NCBI RefSeq assembly: GCF_017352135.1
Contig: NZ_CP071456.1
Coordinates: 124,001-188,000, forward strand
Length of the DNA stretch: 64,000 bases
Reading direction: 5' to 3'
Origin: Rhizobium lentis
Lineage (GTDB): Bacteria > Pseudomonadota > Alphaproteobacteria > Rhizobiales > Rhizobiaceae
Shown here in pieces: positions 34,462-43,480 of the stretch. The notes under the pieces are model-generated. The model did not search any database, was not told the origin of the DNA, and saw nothing but the letters and a program-made list of their open reading frames with translations. Position 1 is the first letter of the stretch, and every line of letters starts with the position of its first letter. Made by a program: the position numbers and the translations under genes.

Positions 34462-35238
34462 TCAGTAATGTTCTGATTGCGAGAAGGTTCTCGCCAGCTC
34501 GGCCTGGCCGGCCGTCAGGCCGCAATCGACCGGCAGACAGACGCCTGATATCGCTGCGGCCAGCGGACCGGCAAGGAAGGCGACGGCATTGGCGACATCC
34601 AGCGGATCGACGACGCGCTGCAGCGGATACCAACGGCGCGCCTCCTCGAACACGTTGGGATTGGCGCTCGCGCGCGCCTCCCAGGCCTGGGTCTTCACCG
34701 TGCCGGGAGCGACGGCGTTGGAGCGGATGCCGAACTTTCCGTATTCCACGGCGACCAACCGGGTGAAATGCAGAAGGCCGGCCTTGGCGGCGCTGTAGGC
34801 CGGGTGCCCGAAGACCTGCATTCCGTTGACCGAGGCAATGTTGACGACCGAACCTTTCGAAGCCTTCAGCATCGACTCGAAAGCGCGGAAGCATAAGAAC
34901 GCCGCCTCGAGATTGAGCGCATTGTCCGCCCGCCAGATCTCGGGCGTCGTCTCGTGCAGGCTGGTCGCACGCGCGGCACCGGCATTGTTGACCAGGGTTC
35001 GAACCACGCCGATCTCGGCGGCGCGCCTTGCCAGCTCGGCAATGCTCGTCTCGCTGGTCACATCGCATTCAATGGCGACGAAACGCGTCCGAGGCCCGAG
35101 CTTCGATGCCACGGCCGACGCAGCCGCGGCATCGATATCGGCGAGCAGCACGATGTCATGATCATCAGCAAGACGGGCGGCGATCGCCGCGCCGATATCG
35201 CCCGCAGCGCCGGTAACGATGGCTGCCGATTGGGTCAT
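34462..35238 (-). CDS. SDR-family oxidoreductase
   Basis: Classical short-chain dehydrogenase of 258 residues. The cofactor motif TGAAGDIG is at residues 9-16, NNAG at 84-87, and catalytic Tyr148/Lys152 (YSAAK). Asp34 after strand two favours NAD. The ATG has a ribosome site (gggagcgacaggaa). It lies in the operon with RidA, an RpiR regulator, an MFS carrier and a ROK regulator, opposite an operon with MlrC-like and D-threonine-aldolase-like enzymes. It probably oxidises a hydroxyl on the common substrate. Confidence 0.88.
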   Translation of the reverse strand: MTQSAAIVTGAAGDIGAAIAARLADDHDIVLLADIDAAAASAVASKLGPRTRFVAIECDVTSETSIAELARRAAEIGVVRTLVNNAGAARATSLHETTPEIWRADNALNLEAAFLCFRAFESMLKASKGSVVNIASVNGMQVFGHPAYSAAKAGLLHFTRLVAVEYGKFGIRSNAVAPGTVKTQAWEARASANPNVFEEARRWYPLQRVVDPLDVANAVAFLAGPLAAAISGVCLPVDCGLTAGQAELARTFSQSEHY

Positions 35239-35287
35239 TTCCTGTCGCTCCCGTTCATGACCGGATTCGCCTTAAACTCCATGGACC

Positions 35288-36163
35288 TCAATCTCCAAGC
35301 AATTGCCGGTCGTCGCCGTCGCGGTGAATGACCAGCTGCTGCTTGATGCGCCGAAGCGTGGTCGTCGCCTTCGGCCGAACGGCATAGGCGACCAGGCTCG
35401 CAAGAATATCGACCATCGCGATGTAGGCAATGCGCGTCGAGGTTGGACGGTAGATATTGTTGCCTTCGGGAAGGTCGATCGGCACGACGATTTCGGCGGC
35501 CTTGGCAACCGGGCTTTCTGCCTGGGTCAGAGCGATCGTCTTCACTCTGGTGTCGCGGGCAAGCTCGAAGGCCCGCACCAACTCCATGTTGCGCCCCGAG
35601 AAGGATGAGCCGATCAGAACGTCGTTCGGCCTGGCGGCGGCCGCCATCATCAGCTGCATGCTGTGGTCGGAACTGGCCGTGATGCGAAGGCCGAGACGGA
35701 AGAGGCGGTTCTGAAGCTCGTCGGCGATCATCGACGAATTGCCGCCCGAGCCGAAGGCATAGATCATGTCCGCCTTGGCGATATGAGAAACGGCGGCTTC
35801 GATCGCCGCGAGGTCGAGCGACCGGTGCAAAAGAAAGAGCGCGTTCTGAGCCTTGGTGATGATATCCTGGGCGACATCGGCGGGATCGGTGCTTTTCGAT
35901 TCCGGCTTCAGATAGCGCACGCCGATATGGGCGGTCCGGGCAAGCTGCACCTTGAAATCGGAAAAGCTCTCGCAACCCAGGCGCCGGCAGAAGCGGGTGA
36001 CGGTCGGTGGCGAGACTTCGGCCCGTTCAGCGAGCTCGATAATCGAGGCGTTCACGGCAAACTCGAAGTCGTTGACGATGATCTCCGCGATGCGGTTCTC
36101 GGAAGGAGAAAGCCGGCTCTTATCTTCCTGCAATGTCGAAAAGATATCCAACCCGACTCCCAC
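35288..36163 (-). CDS. RpiR-family transcriptional regulator
   Basis: Regulator of about 291 residues. The N-terminal helix-turn-helix domain (about 5-80) has LSPSENRIAEIIVND and SPPTVTRFCRRLGCESFSDFK. The C-terminal SIS (sugar-isomerase) domain (about 125-255) has MIYAFGSGGNSSMIADELQNRL and DVLIGSSFSGRNMELV. RpiR proteins bind phosphosugars or similar ligands. A GTG at 36163 with ribosome site ataggaaacaatcg is chosen; the frame continues to 36214 inside the RidA gene. It is 10 bases after RidA in the operon and opposite the MlrC operon, whose shared promoter region it likely controls. Confidence 0.9.
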   Translation of the reverse strand: MGVGLDIFSTLQEDKSRLSPSENRIAEIIVNDFEFAVNASIIELAERAEVSPPTVTRFCRRLGCESFSDFKVQLARTAHIGVRYLKPESKSTDPADVAQDIITKAQNALFLLHRSLDLAAIEAAVSHIAKADMIYAFGSGGNSSMIADELQNRLFRLGLRITASSDHSMQLMMAAAARPNDVLIGSSFSGRNMELVRAFELARDTRVKTIALTQAESPVAKAAEIVVPIDLPEGNNIYRPTSTRIAYIAMVDILASLVAYAVRPKATTTLRRIKQQLVIHRDGDDRQLLGD

Positions 36164-36173
36164 CGATTGTTTC

Positions 36174-36563
36174 CTATGCTTCCTTCTTTTTATAGGCGAC
36201 GCAGTCGATCTCAACCTTGCAATCGACCATCATCGACGATTGCACACAGGCGCGTGCGGGCGGATGCTCGCCGAAATACTCCTGATAGATCTTGTTGAAC
36301 GTCCAGAAGTCGCGCGGATCGTCGAGCCAGACGCCGACGCGCACGACGTCCTCGACGCCGTATCCGGCCTCTTCGAGGATCGCCAGAACATTGGCAATCG
36401 TCTTATGGGTCTGGGCAATGATGTTGCCGTCGATGATTTCGCCGTCTTCCATCGCAACCTGCCCGGAAACATAGAGCCATCCGTCAGCTTCGACGGCGCG
36501 CGCAAAAGGCAGTGTCTTGCCGCCGGCGCCCGTTTGAACAGTGCCATAGCGCTTGATGGGCAT
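36174..36563 (-). CDS. RidA family protein
   Basis: Member of the Rid/YjgF family, 129 residues. These proteins hydrolyse reactive enamine/imine intermediates released by PLP enzymes or amino-acid oxidases. The segments GWLYVSGQVAMEDGEI, QTHKTIANVLAILEEAGYG and a conserved Arg in PPARACVQ are visible, ending VEIDCVAYKK. ATG at 36563 is preceded by caaggacttcagc; the frame extends to 36611. It is the first gene of the minus-strand operon. The PLP-type enzyme encoded on the opposite strand (38664-39764) would be a natural source of enamines. Confidence 0.93.
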   Translation of the reverse strand: MPIKRYGTVQTGAGGKTLPFARAVEADGWLYVSGQVAMEDGEIIDGNIIAQTHKTIANVLAILEEAGYGVEDVVRVGVWLDDPRDFWTFNKIYQEYFGEHPPARACVQSSMMVDCKVEIDCVAYKKKEA

Positions 36564-36674
36564 GCTGAAGTCCTTGCAAATTATTTTCTTGTTACGTTGA
36601 CAAATGACCATAGAAAGCAGAATTTGACCAGTGAAAAACGTGTTTTATGAAAAGAATTTCAATCCGGGGCCGAC
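36564..36674. promoter_or_regulatory. Shared divergent promoter region of the RidA and MlrC operons
   Basis: 111 bases of AT-rich DNA separate the two operons, in sharp contrast to the flanking GC-rich genes. It holds several TTTT/AAAA tracts and GTTGACAA at 36595-36602, a possible -35 element. No clear large palindrome was found. The RpiR and ROK regulators of the operon are candidate binders. Confidence 0.45.
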
Positions 36675-37157
36675 ATGCGCGATCCTTTCAAGAATCCTTT
36701 CCCCTCCGGCAGCGCCCGCCACGCGATCTGGGAGATGCTCGTTCCCCGCGATATCGATGCCTTTCTGGCCGCCGACTGGTCGAGGGTGGAGCATGACTTC
36801 GTCGAAGAAGGCTTCATCGGCATCGACGGCCGGAAGGAAATCAGCCCCGATAAGTGGCGCCTGGCCTTCCCGACGTTGTCGGCCTACCGCCAGGAGTGGC
36901 TGAGGCAGGCGAAGGATTTCGCCGAACAGAGTTTCGCGGAAGATCCGCGCACGGCGATCTTCACCACGACGACGCTCGAAGATATCGAGATCGAAGCCGA
37001 CATGGCGCTGGTGCGCAAGAAATTCGACGGCGGCATTACCAAGTCCGACGGCAGCCGCGATGTCCTGCAATGGCAGACGCTCTATTATTGCCGGCTTCAC
37101 GAAGGACGCTGGAAGATCTCAGGTTTCACCGGCTACCTGCCGAACCCGATGGGGTGA
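36675..37157 (+). CDS. NTF2/SnoaL-like protein of unknown function
   Basis: Protein of 160 residues with the feel of an NTF2-like cone-shaped fold: an N-terminal helix pair, then alternating strands, and the late QWQTLYYCRLHEGRWKISGFTGYLP strand hairpin. No catalytic residues can be named. ATG at 36675 follows a GGGGC stretch. It is the first gene of the plus-strand operon with MlrC-like and D-threonine-aldolase-like genes, so it may be an isomerase, dehydratase or binding protein for the same compound. Confidence 0.75.
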   Translation: MRDPFKNPFPSGSARHAIWEMLVPRDIDAFLAADWSRVEHDFVEEGFIGIDGRKEISPDKWRLAFPTLSAYRQEWLRQAKDFAEQSFAEDPRTAIFTTTTLEDIEIEADMALVRKKFDGGITKSDGSRDVLQWQTLYYCRLHEGRWKISGFTGYLPNPMG

Positions 37158-37187
37158 AGCGGGGCCGACAACACGAAGGCCACTTTC

Positions 37188-38663
37188 TTGCGCATATTCA
37201 CGGCAGCACTGGCGACCGAGACCAACACCTTCTCCCCGATCTGCGTGGATCGCCGCGCATTCGAAGCCTCGCTTTATGCCCCGCCCGGCCAGCATCCGGA
37301 AACCCCGACGCTCTGCACCGCGCCGATCACCGTCGGCAGGCGCGTCGCAAAAGAAAAGGGCTGGGACCTGATCGAGGGAACGGCCACCTGGGCCGACCCC
37401 GCGGGCCTCGTCAACCGGGCGACCTACGAAGAACTGCGTGACGAAATCCTCGGCCAACTTCAGGCGGCGCTGCCTGTCAATGCCGTCGTCATGGGTCTGC
37501 ATGGCGCCATGGTGGCAGCCGGATACGAGGATACGGAAGGCGATCTTCTCCAGCGCATGCGCGAGATCGTCGGGCCTGATGTGCTGATCTGCGCCGAACT
37601 CGACCCGCACAGCCATCTCACGGCAAAACGCGTCGCGGCGCTCGATTTCGCGGTCTATTTCAAGGAGTTTCCGCATACGGATTTCGTCGATCGCGCCGAG
37701 GACCTCTGGCGCATCGCGGTGGAAACGCTCGAAGGCCGGGTCAAACCTGTCATCTCGGTCTTCGACTGCCGCATGATCGACGTCTTCCCGACATCCCGCG
37801 AGCCCATGCGCTCATTCGTCGACAAGATCATGCAGATCGAGAAGGATGATCCCGATATCCTGTCGATTTCTGTGATTCACGGCTTCATGGTCGGCGACGT
37901 TCCCGAGATGGGAACGAAGCTGCTTGTCGTGACCGACAGCAAGCCGGAAAGAGGCGCGGCGCTGGCGCGCGAGCTCGGCCTCGAGCTCTTTTCCAAGCGT
38001 GGCACTTTCATGGTCCCGCAGATCGACGAGAAGCAAGCTGTGTCGCGGGCGATGGCCGCGACCGCATGGCCTGTCGTCATCGCCGACGTCTGGGACAATC
38101 CGGGCGGCGGCACGGCAGGGGATGCGACGGTTATTCTCGCAGAGCTGATTGCCCGCGGCGTCACGAGTGCGGCGATCGGCACCATCTGGGATCCGGTGGC
38201 CGTCCAGATTTGTTTTGCAGCCGGCGAGGGCGCCGAAATTCCGCTGCGCTTCGGCGCCAAGTCGGCGCCCGGCACCGGCAATCCCATCGACGGCACCGTC
38301 AAGGTCGTCAAGCTGGTGAAGAATGCCGAGATGCAGTTCGGCGAGAGCCTGGCGCCGTTCGGCGATGCCGCCCATATCGTGCTCGAGGGCATCGACATCA
38401 TCCTCAATTCGACGCGCGCCCAAAGCTTCGATCCCAGCCTGTTTTCGGTGATGGGCATCGATCCCGCGCGGCAGAAGATCCTGGTGATCAAATCCACCAA
38501 CCACTTCTTCGCGTCCTTTTCAAAGATCGCCGCGGAAATCCTTTACTGCTCCGCCGGAACGCCTTATCCCAATAATCCGGCGACGACGCCGTATCGGCGG
38601 GCGCCGAAGACGATCTGGCCGATCGTGGCCGATCCACATGGGACAGAACGCGGAGCCGCCTGA
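37188..38663 (+). CDS. MlrC-like M81-family protein
   Basis: Protein of 491 residues in the M81/MlrC family, named for a microcystin-degradation enzyme but widespread in bacteria that do not meet microcystin. It begins RIFTAALATETNTFSP and has the metal-site type stretches VVMGLHGAMVAAGYED and ICAELDPHSHLT. A conserved block VVIADVWDNPGGGTAGDAT follows and the C-terminal half ends with a strand-rich domain. The start is TTG at 37188, with a ribosome site gaaggccactttc. It is joined directly to the next gene: the TGA is followed at once by its ATG. The true substrate is unknown; hydrolysis of an amide or cyclic amide would fit. Confidence 0.88.
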   Translation: MRIFTAALATETNTFSPICVDRRAFEASLYAPPGQHPETPTLCTAPITVGRRVAKEKGWDLIEGTATWADPAGLVNRATYEELRDEILGQLQAALPVNAVVMGLHGAMVAAGYEDTEGDLLQRMREIVGPDVLICAELDPHSHLTAKRVAALDFAVYFKEFPHTDFVDRAEDLWRIAVETLEGRVKPVISVFDCRMIDVFPTSREPMRSFVDKIMQIEKDDPDILSISVIHGFMVGDVPEMGTKLLVVTDSKPERGAALARELGLELFSKRGTFMVPQIDEKQAVSRAMAATAWPVVIADVWDNPGGGTAGDATVILAELIARGVTSAAIGTIWDPVAVQICFAAGEGAEIPLRFGAKSAPGTGNPIDGTVKVVKLVKNAEMQFGESLAPFGDAAHIVLEGIDIILNSTRAQSFDPSLFSVMGIDPARQKILVIKSTNHFFASFSKIAAEILYCSAGTPYPNNPATTPYRRAPKTIWPIVADPHGTERGAA

Positions 38664-39764
38664 ATGCATGACAATCGGTTTGCCGTCGTTGCCAGGGCAG
38701 GTGACAGGATCGCCGACCTCTCGACGCCGCGGCCTGTCATCGACGAGGACCGGCTGGCTGCGAACATAAACCGCGTTCAATCCTATATGGACGAGCACGG
38801 GCTCAACTTCCGCCCGCATATCAAGACGCACAAGATCCCGGCGCTCGCCGTGGCACAGGTCGCCGCCGGCGCCAAGGGCATCAATTGCCAGAAGGTCACC
38901 GAAGCCGAGGTCTTCGCCGAAGCCGGTTTCGGCGACATCCTGATCACCTTCAATATTCTCGGACAGCAGAAGCTCGAGCGCCTGGCCAGGCTGAACGAGA
39001 AAATTCCGGCCCTCAAAGTCGTTGCCGACAGCGAAGTGACGGTCGACGGGCTCGCGGCACATTTTTCCGGCCACAAGCCGCTGACGGTGCTTGTGGAATG
39101 CGACACGGGCGGCGGCCGCTGCGGTGTGCAGACGTCCGAGGAGGCGGCCTCGCTTGCCAAACGCATCGCCGCTGCCGATGGCTTGGTCTTCGGCGGCATC
39201 GTAACCTATCCGAAGCCGCAATCGGCCGGCGCCGTCGAAGCCTTCATCGCCGAGACGCTGCAGCGCCTGCAATCGGACGGCATAACCTGTCCGATCGTCA
39301 GCAACGGCGGAACGCCCAGCCTATTCGAGGCGCATCTTGTCCCATCGGCCACGGAACACCGCGCCGGCACCTATATATACAACGACCGCCAGATGGTGCG
39401 CATGGGCCATTGCACCGAAGACGATTGCGCCATGCACGTGTTAACGACTGTCGTCTCACGGCCGACTGCCGACCGGGCCGTCATCGATGCCGGTTCGAAG
39501 GCGCTGACCTCGGATCTTCAGGGTTTCAGCGATTACGGCCTGATCGTCGGTTATCCCCAGGCGCGCATCACCAGCCTGTCGGAAGAACATGGCGTGATCG
39601 ATCTGTCGAACTGCACTGGCCCGCGGCCGCAGATCGGTGAGAGGCTCTTCATCATCCCGAACCACACCTGCGTGGTATCAAACCTGTTCGATACGATGGT
39701 TTTCCATCGCGGCGGCATCGTCACCCGCGTCGAGCACGTCGCGGCCCGCGGCCTCGTCTGGTAG
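38664..39764 (+). CDS. D-threonine aldolase / D-serine dehydratase-like PLP enzyme
   Basis: PLP-dependent enzyme of 366 residues with fold III (alanine-racemase-like N-terminal barrel). RPHIKTHKIPALAVAQ near residues 51-66 contains the PLP lysine. The C-terminal domain has the metal-site pattern typical of D-threonine aldolase, including the HTC stretch (PNHTCVVSNLFD) near the end. Members cleave D-3-hydroxy amino acids to glycine and an aldehyde, or eliminate water. The ATG directly follows the MlrC-like stop. With RidA opposite, it points to breakdown of a hydroxy amino acid. The substrate is inferred. Confidence 0.88.
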   Translation: MHDNRFAVVARAGDRIADLSTPRPVIDEDRLAANINRVQSYMDEHGLNFRPHIKTHKIPALAVAQVAAGAKGINCQKVTEAEVFAEAGFGDILITFNILGQQKLERLARLNEKIPALKVVADSEVTVDGLAAHFSGHKPLTVLVECDTGGGRCGVQTSEEAASLAKRIAAADGLVFGGIVTYPKPQSAGAVEAFIAETLQRLQSDGITCPIVSNGGTPSLFEAHLVPSATEHRAGTYIYNDRQMVRMGHCTEDDCAMHVLTTVVSRPTADRAVIDAGSKALTSDLQGFSDYGLIVGYPQARITSLSEEHGVIDLSNCTGPRPQIGERLFIIPNHTCVVSNLFDTMVFHRGGIVTRVEHVAARGLVW

Positions 39765-39834
39765 GGCTGGGTTCCGGTTGAGGGCGAATTGGCTCGACGG
39801 GCGCCCATGCTCTGATCGTTTGACTAAAGGCTAC

Positions 39835-39869
39835 AATGCAGGCTCCGTCCTAACATAGAAGCCTGCATT
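39835..39869. terminator. Inverted repeat between convergent D-threonine-aldolase-like and methyltransferase genes
   Basis: Arms AATGCAGGCT and AGCCTGCATT are perfect ten-base complements with a 15-base loop. It lies in the 144-base gap between convergent stops and could serve both strands. There is no long T tract. Confidence 0.5.
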
Positions 39870-39908
39870 GGTCCCGCGAGTTCCGGCACCCTCGGTCGCC
39901 GGGTCTTG

Positions 39909-40985
39909 TCAGAGGCGGGCTTCGAGAATCAGGTTGAACGGCGTCTGCATCGCCTTGCGGAAGCGGGTGAAGCCAGCCTTGCGGAAGATCTCCTTGAGCC
40001 TTGCCTCGCCGGCCTGAGCGCCCAGCACGGTGTGACCTCCATCAGAAATGGCATGGGCACAGCAAATCGTCGTCGAGGCGGCATAGTAGAGCCGGCCAAC
40101 AGGCGAGATATTGTCTTCGACCCGATCGTTGGCGAAGGGCTCGACCAGCATCACCGTGCCGTCCTTGGCAAGGGCCTTGGCTGCATGCGTGGCGGCTGCC
40201 ACCGGATTGCCCATATCGTGCAGGCAGTCGAAGAAGCAGATGAGGTCATAGCCCGTCCCCGGATAGTTCTCCGCCCGCGCGGTCGAAAAAGTGGCGCGAC
40301 CAGAAACGCCCGCCTCGCTCGCCACCTTGCGTGCTTCGTCAATCGATTTCTGATGGGTATCGAAGCCGTGGAATTTCGATTTTGGGAAAGCCTCTGCCAT
40401 CAGCACCGTCGAATGGCCGTGGCCGCAACCGACATCGGCAGCCAGTGCGCCTGCGTTCAACTTCTCCACCACCCCGTCGAGCGCCGGGAGCCATTCCGAC
40501 ACGAGGCTGGCGCGGTAGGCGTTGCGGTAGAAGGAAGCGACGCCACAGAAGAGCCGGCCGTCATGATCGCCCCAAGGGATACCGGCGCCGGTGCGGAAGG
40601 CCTCGACCGCTTTTTCCTCGTCGGCCCACATGGAAGCGGGCGTGGCCCAGGCATTCGGGATGAAGACGGGACTGTCCTCGTTCGCCAGCACGAAAGCCTG
40701 CTCCGGCGTCAGCTCATAGGTGCCGCTGACGGCATGATAGGTGACATAGGCGCCGGCCACCTGCGAATTCAGCCATTCGCGCACATATCGTTCGGCGCAG
40801 CGGGCGCGCGTTGCGATCTCGCGAGACGTGAGCGGCCCGCGATCGGCCATTGCCTTGTAGAGGCCGAGGCGGTGGCCGAGGCTGACCATGACCCCGCCAT
40901 AGCCGGCGGAAAGATCGCTGACGACGCGGCCGACCAGCGTATCGAGCTTCGCACGGTCGATGGATTTGGTTTGCATGGTGTCCAT
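39909..40985 (-). CDS. Class I SAM-dependent methyltransferase with winged-helix N-terminus
   Basis: Protein of 358 residues. The N-terminal part (about 15-100) resembles the dimerising winged-helix region of O-methyltransferase-like proteins (SLGHRLGLYKAMADRGPLTS, ERYVREWLNSQVAG). The C-terminal Rossmann domain has AADVGCGHGHSTVLMAEAFP for SAM binding and FFDCLHDMGNPVAAATHAAK. It is similar in layout to Rv2258c-type methyltransferases. The start at 40985 (MDTMQTKSID) may instead be the second Met at 40976. It is divergent from a GlxA/AraC-type regulator that probably controls it. The substrate is unknown. Confidence 0.85.
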   Translation of the reverse strand: MDTMQTKSIDRAKLDTLVGRVVSDLSAGYGGVMVSLGHRLGLYKAMADRGPLTSREIATRARCAERYVREWLNSQVAGAYVTYHAVSGTYELTPEQAFVLANEDSPVFIPNAWATPASMWADEEKAVEAFRTGAGIPWGDHDGRLFCGVASFYRNAYRASLVSEWLPALDGVVEKLNAGALAADVGCGHGHSTVLMAEAFPKSKFHGFDTHQKSIDEARKVASEAGVSGRATFSTARAENYPGTGYDLICFFDCLHDMGNPVAAATHAAKALAKDGTVMLVEPFANDRVEDNISPVGRLYYAASTTICCAHAISDGGHTVLGAQAGEARLKEIFRKAGFTRFRKAMQTPFNLILEARL

Positions 40986-41170
40986 GATGTTTCTCCCTGG
41001 TTGGAAACCTCCGTTCGAGGTGAGGGGAGCATCTCAGACGGGGAGGGTAAGCGGCAGAGCGGTGCCGGCCATGATCGGGCCATTTGCGCCACGCAAAGCC
41101 GGAAGCCACCGCTTCCGAAGTGGCCCCCGCTGCGCTCCGCGGTTATTATTGCTTCCCGAAGAGGGAACCG

Positions 41171-42235
41171 ATGATGACGAGAACGCAGCAGGAGGCGGAG
41201 CGGGCGCAACGGCCGCAGCCGCTCCATGTCAGTCTGGTGGCGCTGCCGGAGGCGGCAGTCTCGACGTTGAGCGGCATCTTTGATGTGATGAACGCCTTTT
41301 CCATCGTACCTCCGGACGACGGCATTACGAAGACTCCACCTTTCCACGTCGAGATCGTCGGCGAACGGGCCGGCCCGCTCACCCTCGCCAGCCGCGTGCC
41401 GCTCGTGGTGCAGCGACCGGTCGCCGAAATCGAGCGGACTGACATCGTCATCGTGCCCTCGGTCGTGCTTGGGCCGGAAGGCTGGGTGAAGCGCCGATAT
41501 CCGGCGCTGGTGGAATGGTGCCGGAGAATGCACGAGAAAGGGGCGCTGATCTGCTCGGCCTGTTCGGGAATCTTCCTGCTTGCCGAGACCGGGGTCTTCG
41601 ATGGCGCCGATGCCACTGTCCACTTCGGCTATGCCCAGACGTTCCGCGACGCCTATCCGCAGATCCCGATCCATCCGGAACAGGTGCTGGTGGTCGCTGG
41701 CCAGCGGGACGAGTTGATTACATCGGGCGCCTCGATGACATGGCACGATCTTGTGCTTTATCTGATCGCCCGCCATGCGGGGGCGACGGCAGCGCAGACG
41801 GTGGCCCGCTATTTTGCGCTGCAATGGCACCAGGACGGCCTGGCTCCCTATATGGTGTTCGAGGGGCGGCGCGACCACGGCGACCAGGCGATCCAGACCG
41901 CACAGGACTGGCTTGCGGTCCATTTTCCAGTCGCCAACCCGCTGGAGGAGATGGTCAAGCAGGCGGGCCTCACGGAGCGGACCTTCAAGCGGCGGTTCAC
42001 ACGGGCGACCGGCATGAGCCCGATCGCCTATGTGCAACGGCTGCGGATCGAGGAGGCGAAGCGGCGGCTAGAGCGAACGGAGGCTTCCGTCGACGAGATA
42101 AGTTGGCAGGTAGGGTATGAGGAACCGGCCTTCTTTCGACGCTTGTTCAGGAGGATAACCGGCTTGGCTCCCGGCAACTATCGCCGCCGGTTTCAGGTGC
42201 CGGCCTATGCTAAGCGACCTTCTACTGGCAAATGA
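41171..42235 (+). CDS. GlxA-family (DJ-1/PfpI plus AraC) transcriptional regulator
   Basis: Regulator of 354 residues. The N-terminal DJ-1/PfpI-like domain (about 15-195) has the nucleophile-elbow region GALICSACSGIFLLAETG and a late THE-type region replaced by ITSGASMTWHD. The C-terminal AraC-type DNA-binding domain (about 225-325) includes EEMVKQAGLTERTFKRRF and ISWQVGYEEPAFFRRLFRRI. Such proteins often control catabolism of amines or aldehydes. ATG at 41171 with site gaagagggaaccg is chosen over the open frame to 41084. Divergent from the methyltransferase gene by 185 bases. Confidence 0.88.
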   Translation: MMTRTQQEAERAQRPQPLHVSLVALPEAAVSTLSGIFDVMNAFSIVPPDDGITKTPPFHVEIVGERAGPLTLASRVPLVVQRPVAEIERTDIVIVPSVVLGPEGWVKRRYPALVEWCRRMHEKGALICSACSGIFLLAETGVFDGADATVHFGYAQTFRDAYPQIPIHPEQVLVVAGQRDELITSGASMTWHDLVLYLIARHAGATAAQTVARYFALQWHQDGLAPYMVFEGRRDHGDQAIQTAQDWLAVHFPVANPLEEMVKQAGLTERTFKRRFTRATGMSPIAYVQRLRIEEAKRRLERTEASVDEISWQVGYEEPAFFRRLFRRITGLAPGNYRRRFQVPAYAKRPSTGK

Positions 42236-42360
42236 AATTTGGCAATCACCTGCCGTATTGAGCATGACATATGGCCAACGGATAGGCAGCAATCAACCTT
42301 CTGCGCCTGCTCAACAAGGGGCCGCGACAGCGCAGAACAGCCGCATCTTCGAAGCGAACC

Positions 42361-43347
42361 TCAGTTCTGCAAGGCCCAGTCCGCAGTCTGCCAGCGCATC
42401 TGCCCGCGGTCGGCAACGACACGGCCGAGCCCTGGGAAGGGCATGTGGGTGGCGGCGATGAGGGCGCGTTCCGAAGCGGCGCGAGGGAAAAACCGGTCGC
42501 GCATCGCTTTGGCTGCTGCACGATCCTGCTCGAACAGGAAGAACACATCGGTGGCCGCAGGATGCACGACGGGAAAGATCATGTCCGAGACCATGATCAG
42601 GCTCTGTCCGCCATCTTCGACACGCACCCCGATATGTCCGGGTGTATGGCCGGTCAGGTCGACAATCGAGACGCCCGGTACAATTTCTCGCTCTCCGTCG
42701 ATCGCCTGAAGTCTCGGGTAGAGACGCACGACCTCCTCCGCCATCTTGAAGCTGGTTTGAAGATAGTCGGGCGCGCCGTTGCGCTTGGCCGGATCAGTCC
42801 AATGGCTGACGTCGCGGCGATCTATGTATAGTTCGGCCTTGGGATAGTTGTTCTTGCCGCCGAGAATCAGACCACCCATGTGGTCCTGATGCATGTGCGT
42901 TACGATCACCGCGTCGATCTGGTCGGGCTGCAGGCCGAGAGCGGCGAGCGCCTGCGGCAACTGCCCGGTCTGCCCGATCGAGCCCGCTGTACCGGCATCG
43001 ATCAGGATGCGGCGTTCGCCATCCTCAATGAGGTATTGGTTGAAGAGGAATCGCACCCCACTCGGCCGGGCGGTGAACTGCGCGACTGCCGCCTGTTCGA
43101 CCTCCGCCGCGGTACGCCCCGGAAAATATTCATAGGGCATGTCGGCATACCCGTCCGTCAACGCCGTCACCGTAAAGCGGCCGATGCGGATCTGCGCGAG
43201 CGGCGTAACGCTGACCGGCGCTTTGGCGGCCTCCTGCGTCGCAGCAAGCGCGGACGCTCCTTCAATCATACCTCCGCCAAAGAGGCTTCCCCCGAGGAGG
43301 CCAAGAGGGAGAGCGCTTGCAAAGGCACGACGCGAAAGCTGGGGCAT
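42361..43347 (-). CDS. Tat-exported metallo-beta-lactamase-fold hydrolase
   Basis: Predicted periplasmic hydrolase of 328 residues. A twin-arginine signal (SRRAFASALPLGLLGG, near residues 5-20) is followed by an alanine-rich region. The MBL-fold core has the zinc motif THMHQDHMGG with the later His and Asp ligands in LTGHTPGHIG and MVSDMIF. This subfamily resembles AHL-lactonase/quorum-quenching and other hydrolases of the MBL superfamily, but specificity cannot be read. The start MPQLSRR at 43347 is preferred (site aggatggacgtc); MDVM at 43356 is an alternative. It is divergent from a LysR regulator. Confidence 0.88.
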   Translation of the reverse strand: MPQLSRRAFASALPLGLLGGSLFGGGMIEGASALAATQEAAKAPVSVTPLAQIRIGRFTVTALTDGYADMPYEYFPGRTAAEVEQAAVAQFTARPSGVRFLFNQYLIEDGERRILIDAGTAGSIGQTGQLPQALAALGLQPDQIDAVIVTHMHQDHMGGLILGGKNNYPKAELYIDRRDVSHWTDPAKRNGAPDYLQTSFKMAEEVVRLYPRLQAIDGEREIVPGVSIVDLTGHTPGHIGVRVEDGGQSLIMVSDMIFPVVHPAATDVFFLFEQDRAAAKAMRDRFFPRAASERALIAATHMPFPGLGRVVADRGQMRWQTADWALQN

Positions 43348-43480
43348 GACGTCCATCCTGATGATTGGCAAATATGGGGAGCCTGGCAGCGCCCTCGAAC
43401 GACGTGAAGCTATGACATCCACAACCAGTAGGGTATCCTGCCATTTCGGGAAGCTTACTCTCAGATTTCGGAAGGATTGT

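Noticed and set aside
40769..42037. 422-residue minus-strand frame over the methyltransferase and GlxA genes
   Set aside because: It spans two divergent real genes and shows no family motif; an artefact of high GC.
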